A DNA stretch of 13,495 bases, from contig JAJISK010000011.1 in NCBI GenBank assembly GCA_022848785.1, positions 1 through 13,495 of the forward strand, given 5' to 3'. Source of the stretch: Thermoplasmatota archaeon. GTDB taxonomy: Archaea; Thermoplasmatota; Thermoplasmata; RBG-16-68-12; JAJISG01. Within the stretch, counting starts at the first letter, position 1. Each line of letters starts with the position of its first letter. Both the position numbers and the translations under genes were made by a program. Shown in pieces: positions 6,446 through 11,926 of this stretch. Below the pieces are notes generated by a model that was given only the letters and a program-made list of their open reading frames with translations, searched no databases and was not told the DNA's origin.

Positions 6446-7047
6446 GCGCGACGATCCAACTCGTTGTGGACGAGGAGGATGGCGTGGTCCGCGTGGAGAG
6501 GTCGGGGGCCGAGCCGAAGCCGTTGAGGGCGGAACCCGAAGACGGCCGCCTCTTCCTCGGGGGTCAAGTCATGGTGATCGGAGAGCAGGAACGTGGCCGG
6601 CAAGGAGAGCACCGCCTGACGGATGTCCGTCCCGCTCTCGTGAAGGTAGACCAGCTCATTCGGGAACGCCTCAAGAAGCGTGGAAAGGCCGAGGGATCTC
6701 ACGTGAATCCCTGGGCTGCCCTGGCCCTCCGCGGGGGAGCGGAGAGCCTGACGCAGCAAGGCGGCGGTGCTCCGCTCGTCCGGGTTGAGGTATCGCAACT
6801 CGCGGCCCACCAGTCGAAGCGTCCGGGGGGGACGCGGCGGACCGAGGAGGACGAGGTGGAGCTCGGTATCCCGCCGCAAGTCATGGGAGAGCAGGAAAGC
6901 GGAATTCACGCAGCGAAGCAGGATGTCCAGGCGTCCCGTCGCCCCTGCCAGGTCGTTGAGGCCGAAGTCACCTGCCGTGGTCGCATCGTGGCCCACGACG
7001 ATGAACCGCCGGCGAATCCCGGTCGAGTCCGCCTCACTTGAAGACAA
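6442..7047 (-). CDS. trmY: tRNA (pseudouridine-54-N1)-methyltransferase TrmY
   Basis: This 201-residue SPOUT-fold methyltransferase uses S-adenosylmethionine to methylate pseudouridine 54 in the T loop of archaeal tRNAs. Family landmarks are FIVVGHDATTAGDF near the N-terminus, LDILLRCVNSAFLLSH, a central VYLHESGTDIR, FLLSDHHDLT, and the C-terminal LGPRPLHADHAILLVHNELD, which carries the knot and cofactor site. No ATG or GTG fits. A TTG at 7045-7047 gives the expected length and overlaps the Ogg2 gene by 14 bp, so the two are co-transcribed and probably coupled. The C-terminus overlaps the end of the aminotransferase remnant on the opposite strand by four bases. Confidence 0.92.
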   Translation of the reverse strand: MSSSEADSTGIRRRFIVVGHDATTAGDFGLNDLAGATGRLDILLRCVNSAFLLSHDLRRDTELHLVLLGPPRPPRTLRLVGRELRYLNPDERSTAALLRQALRSPAEGQGSPGIHVRSLGLSTLLEAFPNELVYLHESGTDIRQAVLSLPATFLLSDHHDLTPEEEAAVFGFRPQRLRLGPRPLHADHAILLVHNELDRRA

Positions 7048-7738
7048 AACCCGTCGCCTTGGCCCAGAGAAGGAGATCCATGTGTCCCACAGGGATGCCG
7101 GTCCGTTCGCAGAACGCCTGGAGACGTCCTTCAATCTCGAAGTAGCGAGTTCGCGTGAGGCTCGGGGGCAGGGCGTCGAGGACACCGAGATCCTTCAGGT
7201 TTGTGAGGATGTGGCGATCGAGGATGGCCAGATCTTCACCGAGACCGATGTTCCGCAGGAAGTGGGATGCCTCCTTCGGTCCGAGTCCCAGGACCTCGTC
7301 CTCGAGCCAGTTCCGGAGGGCCGGCGGGGAGTGGGCTCGCCTTTCCAAGTCTTGGCGCAGGGTCGGGCTGGGTTCCATGAAACGCCTTCGGGCCTCCACG
7401 ATCCACCGGGACTTGTTCTCGTGAAAACGGACGTAGCCCCCTCGAAGGACATCTCGGACGCGCCTTCGCGAACCTCCGAGGAGGAGCCCTCGCTCGCGGA
7501 GGGCGTGTGTGGTCCGATCGCTCACGCGCGCCGCTGTCTGAACGGCACAGAGGCAGAACGTCATCTCAGCGAAGAGGTCCTCGTCGCTACCTTCCTTCCA
7601 GATCGCTCGAAACTCCCGCAACCGCGTCTCGATCTCACCCCGGCGTTCTCGGTAAAGCGTGTGAAGCTCCTCCGAGAGTCCGGCATCGGTGGGCGCGAAC
7701 GCCGTCGGTGGATGGACCGCCCCGCGGGATCCCGTCAT
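7034..7738 (-). CDS. ogg: Archaeal 8-oxoguanine DNA glycosylase/AP lyase, Ogg2 type
   Basis: This is a 234-residue HhH-GPD protein that excises 8-oxoguanine and cuts the abasic site. The helix-hairpin-helix segment is VLGLGPKEASHFLRNIG with catalytic lysine K155, followed by the essential aspartate D174 in AILDRHIL. The N-terminal part shows FAEMTFCLCAVQTAA (56-70) and the RFHENKSRWIVEAR segment (104-117) typical of Ogg2. The protein carries about 25 extra N-terminal residues compared with the roughly 207-residue methanogen enzyme. The ATG at 7736-7738 follows a GGGAGAGGGG ribosome-binding site; a TTG at 7748 is an alternative. It begins 12 bases after the SfsA stump and overlaps trmY by 14 bp, suggesting an old sfsA-ogg-trmY transcript. 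Confidence 0.92.
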   Translation of the reverse strand: MTGSRGAVHPPTAFAPTDAGLSEELHTLYRERRGEIETRLREFRAIWKEGSDEDLFAEMTFCLCAVQTAARVSDRTTHALRERGLLLGGSRRRVRDVLRGGYVRFHENKSRWIVEARRRFMEPSPTLRQDLERRAHSPPALRNWLEDEVLGLGPKEASHFLRNIGLGEDLAILDRHILTNLKDLGVLDALPPSLTRTRYFEIEGRLQAFCERTGIPVGHMDLLLWAKATGFVFK

Positions 7739-7750
7739 CCCCTCTCCCAA

Positions 7751-8005
7751 TTACCTCGTGCGTAAATCCGTTTGGATGCGCGGGGGATCGACGAGTGTAA
7801 CCCCGTCAAACGTCGTCCGATACGCCATAATCTCCACCCCCTTCGCGTAAGCCGCCCGCAGGGCCTTCCCGAAGTCGGGGTCGGTCTCGTCGCGGGGGCG
7901 AAACCGTTTGGCTTCGGGCCGCTGAACCACGAAGAGGACGCAGGCTCGGACCCCCTGCCAGACGAGGAGAGCTGGCCATTTCAACCGTTCTTCGGCGGCC
8001 TCCAA
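7751..8005 (-). pseudogene. sfsA: C-terminal stump of SfsA
   Basis: The reading frame holds an 84-residue piece containing GVRACVLFVVQRPEAKRFRP, DETDPDFGKALRAAYAKG and VEIMAYRTTFDG. This is the C-terminal third of SfsA, the roughly 230-residue nucleic-acid-binding nuclease-like protein named for sugar fermentation stimulation. A TAA stop lies in frame at 8021-8023 and no SfsA sequence is seen beyond it in any frame; the NiSOD leader begins there instead. The only start available is a TTG at 8003-8005. The N-terminal OB-fold and most of the nuclease domain are therefore absent, so I call it a truncated gene. A short expressed protein cannot be excluded, because the remaining segment is clean and lies 12 bases from ogg. 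Confidence 0.75.
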
Positions 8006-8015
8006 GCCCGCACCA

Positions 8016-8040
8016 AGACTTTAGAAGGCAGTGCGCCTTC
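8016..8040 (+). promoter_or_regulatory. TATA-like element and hairpin operator before sodN
   Basis: A TATA-like CTTTAGAA (8019-8026) overlaps a perfect inverted repeat GAAGGC-AGTGC-GCCTTC (8024-8040). The expected transcript start is near 8045, about 60 bases before the sodN ATG. A regulator bound to the repeat would cover the promoter. The element itself is clear, but its use as a promoter is inferred. Confidence 0.4.
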
Positions 8041-8061
8041 CCCGCGGTACCTTCGAGACGG

Positions 8062-8094
8062 TCCGTCTTCCGTGCCTGCGGAGACGGACGGAAG
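8062..8094 (+). promoter_or_regulatory. Mutually exclusive stems in the sodN leader
   Basis: TCCGTC (8062-8067) can pair with GACGGA (8083-8088), or CTTCCGT (8067-8073) can pair with ACGGAAG (8088-8094). The two stems share bases at 8067 and 8088, so only one can form fully. The second stem reaches the edge of the ribosome-binding region (GGGGAGG, 8094-8100). This could be a translational switch or simply repetitive GC-rich leader sequence. Confidence 0.3.
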
Positions 8095-8107
8095 GGGAGG
8101 TTCGGAA

Positions 8108-8635
8108 ATGGAAATTGGAAGGAAAACCGTCAGGCGCATCCTCGAAGGAATCGTACCCGAGGAGACTGCCTATGCGCACTGTGACATCCCGTGCGGCATC
8201 TACGACCCACACTACGCACAGCTTGCCGCCCATACGGTCATCCGGATGGACACCCTCATTGGGGAGCTGACGGAGAAGGGCAAGGAAGCGCCGACGCCGG
8301 AGGAGATGGAACAGTACGCCCACGGCATTGCCCGCTACACCGAGATCAAGGAGAAACACGCCGAGATCTGCAAACATGAGGTTCGAATCCTGTGGGGAGA
8401 CTACTTCAAACCCGATCATGCGGAGGCCTTTCCGGGACTCCACGATCTGGTCTGGCAAGTGATGATACTCGGCTCCAAGTCCAAGCAGACCACCGACTTG
8501 CAGGTAGGTGAGGACCTCCTAGACGCGGTGAACCGGATCGCAGAAATTTTCTGGAAAACGAAGAACGTGACACCCGTCCGCACGGGGTCCCACTACCCCA
8601 CCGGGCGAGAGATGGTGCTTCCGCCCGCAGGGTAA
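8108..8635 (+). CDS. sodN: Nickel-dependent superoxide dismutase precursor
   Basis: This 175-residue precursor has the nickel hook HCDIPCGIYD at residues 24-33. H24, C25 and C29 are the nickel ligands once the 23-residue propeptide is removed. Later blocks KHEVRILWGDYFKPDH and NRIAEIFWKTKN match the helical-bundle core of NiSOD. The enzyme disproportionates superoxide to oxygen and hydrogen peroxide in the cytosol as a hexamer. The mature part is about 152 residues, longer than the roughly 117 of Streptomyces, with an extra C-terminal tail of about 22 residues. The ATG at 8108 follows GGGGAGGTT. The next gene, 20 bases on, is the protease that exposes the histidine. NiSOD is mainly known from bacteria, so gene transfer into this archaeal context is likely. 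Confidence 0.95.
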   Translation: MEIGRKTVRRILEGIVPEETAYAHCDIPCGIYDPHYAQLAAHTVIRMDTLIGELTEKGKEAPTPEEMEQYAHGIARYTEIKEKHAEICKHEVRILWGDYFKPDHAEAFPGLHDLVWQVMILGSKSKQTTDLQVGEDLLDAVNRIAEIFWKTKNVTPVRTGSHYPTGREMVLPPAG

Positions 8636-8655
8636 GGCCCGGTTGTGACCCTGTG

Positions 8656-8952
8656 ATGCCACCCTTACGCCGCTTCCGGATCAAGGATCGGAGCATGGAG
8701 CCCACCCTGCGGGAAGGCGACCAAGTCATCGCGAGCACGCTTCCCTATCTTTGGGGACATCCTTCGGTGGGGGACCTCGTCGTTCTCCGCCATCCCTTCG
8801 AGAACCGGTTCTTGGTGAAACGAATCTCGCGGGTCGATGGATCCCACATCTCCATCGAGGGGGACAACCGACGGCTGAGCACGGACAGCCGGGACTTCGG
8901 TCCGGTCCCCGTCGAACACATCGTGGGGAAGGTTCTCTTTCGCCTCGTGTAG
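8656..8952 (+). CDS. sodX: NiSOD maturation protease, S26 (signal peptidase I-like) family
   Basis: This is a 98-residue serine protease with catalytic S13 in the block DRSMEPTLREGD and general-base lysine K55 in FLVKRI. The S26 signature SIEGDNRRLSTDSRDFGPV follows at about residues 66-84. It has no membrane anchor, unlike true signal peptidases, which fits a cytosolic enzyme that trims the NiSOD propeptide before the HCDIPCG hook. It starts 20 bases after the sodN stop on the same strand, the usual sodN-protease pairing. The ATG at 8656 is directly preceded by an in-frame GTG that could be used instead. The family is clear, and the target is inferred from the neighbouring gene. Confidence 0.9.
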   Translation: MPPLRRFRIKDRSMEPTLREGDQVIASTLPYLWGHPSVGDLVVLRHPFENRFLVKRISRVDGSHISIEGDNRRLSTDSRDFGPVPVEHIVGKVLFRLV

Positions 8953-8967
8953 CCCACTATCGGGGGC

Positions 8968-8984
8968 GCACTCGGAGCGAGTGC
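8968..8984. terminator. Perfect hairpin between convergent genes
   Basis: GCACTCG-GAG-CGAGTGC forms a seven-pair stem with a three-base loop, exactly filling the gap between the sodX stop and the aquaporin stop. Its position suits a two-way transcript end. No long T-run follows on either strand, so termination is only suggested. Confidence 0.4.
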
Positions 8985-9677
8985 TTACTCCTTCTTGAGC
9001 AGCCCGTACCCGTACACTAGGCCCGCTACAATTCCCCCGATGATGGGGCCAATCCAGTAGACGATCTGCTCGAGGGGGAAGTGGACAATGGCCGCTGCCG
9101 TGCCGAAAGCGCGGGCCGGATTCATGGCGGCCCCCGTGAGGGGTCCTCCGACCAGGATGTCGAAGATGAGAACGAAGCCAATGGCGAAGCCCGCAATCTG
9201 TCCGGTCCCACGCTTGTCCACGCCCGTGGCGAACACAGTGAACACAAGGAAGAACGTCAGGATGGCCTCCACTCCGATGGCGGTCGGTATGTCGGTGATG
9301 GCCCCCAGCTGCGGCGTGCCGAGCTTAATGCCATTGAGGTCCCAGGCCGAGGCGGGGAAGGCATAGAGCAGGAGGACGCCCCCCACCACGCCCCCGAGGA
9401 GTTGGGCCCCGATGTACAGGAGGGCGTTGGTCGCATCGATCTTCCGCGCGACCAGCTGGCCGATGGTCACGGCTGGGTTCACGTGGCCCCCAGAGATGTG
9501 CATCGTCGCAGTGACCATCACCGCAAGCACGATGCCGTGGGCGAAGGCGATGCCCAAGAGCCCAAAGCCCTGCGGCCCCAGAAGCTCGTTCGCGATGATG
9601 GAACCGCCGCCCGCAAAGACCAGTGCCAGAACGGCAATGAATTCAGCCAGGTAGGCCCGAGGGTGGAATTCGGCCAT
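8985..9677 (-). CDS. Aquaporin (MIP family) with TIP-like selectivity filter
   Basis: This 230-residue membrane channel has six hydrophobic helices and both pore motifs, HVNPAVT (NPA at 67-69) and AAMNPARAF (NPA at 186-188). By spacing from these motifs the aromatic/arginine filter is H47, I174, A183 and R189. This combination is found in plant tonoplast (TIP3-like) channels and differs from the Phe-His-Thr-Arg of AqpZ. TIP channels pass water and often ammonia or hydrogen peroxide; the substrate here is unproven. The ATG at 9675-9677 follows GGAGGAGGGG. The gene has its own promoter and converges on the NiSOD unit, so a link to peroxide handling is possible. A reading from 9710 adds residues upstream of this ribosome-binding site and is less likely. 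Confidence 0.93.
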   Translation of the reverse strand: MAEFHPRAYLAEFIAVLALVFAGGGSIIANELLGPQGFGLLGIAFAHGIVLAVMVTATMHISGGHVNPAVTIGQLVARKIDATNALLYIGAQLLGGVVGGVLLLYAFPASAWDLNGIKLGTPQLGAITDIPTAIGVEAILTFFLVFTVFATGVDKRGTGQIAGFAIGFVLIFDILVGGPLTGAAMNPARAFGTAAAIVHFPLEQIVYWIGPIIGGIVAGLVYGYGLLKKE

Positions 9678-9698
9678 ACTGCCCCTCCTCCAGCGCGG

Positions 9699-9730
9699 GA
9701 GTGAGAACACTCGGCCGCTAAACGGTTTCG
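9699..9730 (-). promoter_or_regulatory. Aquaporin promoter with inverted-repeat operator candidate
   Basis: On the minus strand CGAAA (9726-9730, BRE-like) precedes the TATA-like CCGTTTAG (9718-9725). The inverted repeat GAGTG-N4-CACTC follows at 9699-9712, between TATA and the expected start near 9695-9700. The strong ribosome-binding site GGAGGAGGGG comes next, about four bases before the ATG. Confidence 0.5.
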
Positions 9731-9734
9731 GCCC

Positions 9735-10229
9735 TCAGCCGATGTAGCTGGCGCTTCCCTTGTCGAAGTCCGACACAAGCTCCATGGAGAACTCCCGCGG
9801 CTGCCAGGCGGCCTCGGGATAGACCAGGTTGGGAAAGAAAGCGGCGTAATCCCGACCGATCTGGGTGACAAGGTGATCGGGGCCGAAGGCCGCCTCGCTC
9901 AGCCGGGCAACGGTGGGCCGGACCGTTCCTTCGTCCAGGTACCCCAGGGTGTGGAGGTATTCGTGGAGAAGAACGTTGAATGCGTAGGGCTTGTACAGAT
10001 CCTGGTTCGTGTCCTGGATCCGAAGCAGCGGCACCTTGTTCATCACAATCACGTTGCTGCCCACGGCGTGGAATCCTCCGATGAAGCCTCGGGGGTGATT
10101 CCCTAGGTCCGCCAGCCCGAGCATCAAACCTGCCCGAATCCGACCGAGGTTGTCCTGGACGACCCGTTTGACGAGCTCGAAGATTTCCGCGAGTCCCGAC
10201 GCGTTCTCAAGTTGTTCGGGATACTCCAT
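9735..10229 (-). CDS. Small zinc-metalloprotease-like protein with HExxHxxGxxD
   Basis: I do not recognise the family of this 164-residue protein. Residues 89-100 read HEYLHTLGYLDE, a zincin motif with H89, catalytic E90 and H93, then G96 and D99. The spacing is that of the metzincin HExxHxxGxxH signature with aspartate as third ligand, as in snapalysin; E100 could serve instead. No signal peptide or membrane helix is visible, so it is probably cytosolic. The N-terminal half contains a hydrophobic stretch GLMLGLADLG and a VGSNVIVMNK strand typical of the region before a zincin helix. The start ATG at 10227-10229 has a GGAGG only about 19 bases upstream, too far for normal use. The neighbouring ProDH is divergent and gives no clue to substrate. 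Confidence 0.75.
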   Translation of the reverse strand: MEYPEQLENASGLAEIFELVKRVVQDNLGRIRAGLMLGLADLGNHPRGFIGGFHAVGSNVIVMNKVPLLRIQDTNQDLYKPYAFNVLLHEYLHTLGYLDEGTVRPTVARLSEAAFGPDHLVTQIGRDYAAFFPNLVYPEAAWQPREFSMELVSDFDKGSASYIG

Positions 10230-10318
10230 CGGTAGGAATTAGGGTTCCCCTCCTTTAGGAAGTTTCTCCCCAGGAGCCGGACCGCGACCCTTTTGAGCGG
10301 AGGACCGCTGCTCTCCTC

Positions 10319-11155
10319 GTGGACCTTCTCCTTCCCCTAGCGCGCCAGTGGGTCGCGGGGAACACGTTCGACGAGGGGCTCCGGCGGGCCCGCGTGGCGA
10401 ACGATCGGGGCCTCGGGGCAATCCTGAATTTTCTGGGCGAGCACTACACCCAGCGAGAGGACGTCGAAGCCGCGTTGGAGGAGTACCGTGCCATCCTCAA
10501 GGGCATCGATTCCGACGGACTCGACGCCACCATCTCCGTCAAGCCCACCCAGTTCGGCCTCGGCATCTCCGAGGCGTATTGCCAGAAGAACCTCGAGGAA
10601 ATCCGGGAACTCTGTCGGGCGCAGGGCGTCTTCCTATGGTTTGACATGGAGGACACTCCGTATACTTCGGCCACGCTGCGAATCTACGAGGACACCCTGC
10701 GGGCGTACCCCGAGACGGGGGTGGCGCTCCAGGCCAACCTACACCGGACCGAGGAGGACCTTCGCGCCCTGATGCCCCACGGCATTGTCCGCCTGGTGAA
10801 AGGCGCGTACCGAGAAGACCCGAGCATCTCGTACAGGCAGAAGACGGGCGTCGACAAGAACTACCGGATTCTGATGCGCATCCTCTTCGAGGAGGGGCGT
10901 CGGTTCGCCCTCGCTACCCACGACGACGCCATGATCCGAGAGGGGCTGGCCCTCCAAGAGGACCACCAGCGGAAACTCGAGTTTCAGACTCTCCTGGGCG
11001 TCCGGGACCCCTTGAAGGAGGAGTTGCGGGCCCGTGGTCTCCGGACGCTCGAGTACATCCCCTATGGACCCCGCTGGCTCGCCTACTTCACGCGCCGACT
11101 CCGGGAGCGTCCTCGCAACGTCATCCTCATGATGCGTTCCTTCGTCAGCCCGTGA
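10319..11155 (+). CDS. putA: Proline dehydrogenase, monofunctional
   Basis: This 278-residue FAD-dependent barrel enzyme oxidises proline to pyrroline-5-carboxylate and passes electrons to the membrane quinone pool. Recognisable segments are ATISVKPTQFGLGIS, FLWFDMEDTPYTSATL, GVALQANLHRTEEDL, IVRLVKGAYRE, FALATHDDAMI, EFQTLLGVR and YIPYGPRWLAYFTRRL with the substrate-binding arginines near the end. The start used is GTG at 10319, which gives VDLLLPLARQWVAG. The frame stays open back to a TAG at 10256 without ATG, GTG or TTG, so GTG is the only usual option and the N-terminus is slightly short. A CCTTTTGAG sequence about 25 bases upstream might be a leaderless promoter. No pyrroline-5-carboxylate dehydrogenase gene is in the window. 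Confidence 0.92.
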   Translation: MDLLLPLARQWVAGNTFDEGLRRARVANDRGLGAILNFLGEHYTQREDVEAALEEYRAILKGIDSDGLDATISVKPTQFGLGISEAYCQKNLEEIRELCRAQGVFLWFDMEDTPYTSATLRIYEDTLRAYPETGVALQANLHRTEEDLRALMPHGIVRLVKGAYREDPSISYRQKTGVDKNYRILMRILFEEGRRFALATHDDAMIREGLALQEDHQRKLEFQTLLGVRDPLKEELRARGLRTLEYIPYGPRWLAYFTRRLRERPRNVILMMRSFVSP

Positions 11156-11181
11156 GAAGGAGTGGCCGGGAGGAAGGCGAA

Positions 11182-11886
11182 GTGGATCGGAGAACCTCTC
11201 GCCGCGTCCTCGAGACGGTTCTTCGGCAGTATCCTCCCCAGGACTGGACTCGCAAGAAGGACCCGTTCGAGGTCCTCGTATCCGTGGTCATTTCGCAGAA
11301 CACCACGGTGCAGAATGAACGAAGGGCCCTCCGGAACCTGCGGGACGCCATCGGCATCACCCCGAAACGAGTGGCGGCCGCCCCCGTGGGGGACCTCGAG
11401 CGCGCGCTTCGCCCCGCGGGGCTCTTTACCGCCAAGGCCCGGTGGCTGAAGGAGCTGGCTCAGCATCTCCTAGACCGATACCAGGGGGACCTCCTTCGGC
11501 TCATCCGACCCCCGTTGGAGCGGGCCAGGACGGCGCTGATGGCGCTGAACGGCATCGGACCCAAGACGGCCGACGTGGTCCTGGCCATGGTCGGGGACTA
11601 CCCCACCATGCCGGTGGATACGCACATCTGGCGCATCGCCCAACGATGGGAGATCGACCCCGGCCGGCGGTACGAGGACGTCACGGAAGCGTGGAAGGCC
11701 CGGGTCCCCCCGGAGCAACGCCGGACGGCCCACCTGGCCCTCATCCGGTTCGGCCGGGAAACGTGCACCGCCCAGCTCCCCCGATGCCTCGTCTGTCCCG
11801 TGGCCTCCGATTGCCCCTTCTACGAGAAGGTCCGGACCGGGCAACTCCAGGTGCGCCTCTGGCAGCCGCCCGAGGCGTCTGCGTAA
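11182..11886 (+). CDS. nth: Endonuclease III-like DNA glycosylase with [4Fe-4S] cluster
   Basis: This 234-residue HhH-GPD glycosylase/AP lyase repairs oxidised pyrimidines or mismatched bases. The hairpin motif [13 protein letters not shown] carries catalytic K128, and VDTHIWRIA carries D146. The C-terminal cluster ligands are C195, C202, C205 and C211 (C-x6-C-x2-C-x5-C). A lysine at the catalytic position argues for Nth over MutY or UDG-like glycosylases, but a thymine-mismatch role is possible. The GTG at 11182 follows GGGAGG at good spacing. Another GTG at 11152 overlaps the ProDH stop in a GTGA arrangement and would add ten residues. It is most likely co-transcribed with ProDH; sdhA follows with its own promoter-like element. 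Confidence 0.92.
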   Translation: MDRRTSRRVLETVLRQYPPQDWTRKKDPFEVLVSVVISQNTTVQNERRALRNLRDAIGITPKRVAAAPVGDLERALRPAGLFTAKARWLKELAQHLLDRYQGDLLRLIRPPLERARTALMALNGIGPKTADVVLAMVGDYPTMPVDTHIWRIAQRWEIDPGRRYEDVTEAWKARVPPEQRRTAHLALIRFGRETCTAQLPRCLVCPVASDCPFYEKVRTGQLQVRLWQPPEASA

Positions 11887-11891
11887 GGGCC

Positions 11892-11904
11892 AAACCATTA
11901 TCAA
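11892..11904 (+). promoter_or_regulatory. Leaderless-type promoter of sdhA
   Basis: AAACCATTATCAA carries an AT-rich TATA-like CATTATCA in a GC-rich gap. Its centre is about 28 bases before the sdhA ATG, and no Shine-Dalgarno is seen before that ATG. Together these suit a leaderless archaeal transcript. Confidence 0.4.
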
Positions 11905-11926
11905 GGGTCAGAATCTCCGCTCGCTG

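Noticed and set aside
7772..8107. N-terminal extension of NiSOD in the same open frame back to 7772
   Set aside because: It would run through the SfsA stump on the other strand and the leader repeats. The ATG at 8108 has a good ribosome-binding site and yields a normal short propeptide.
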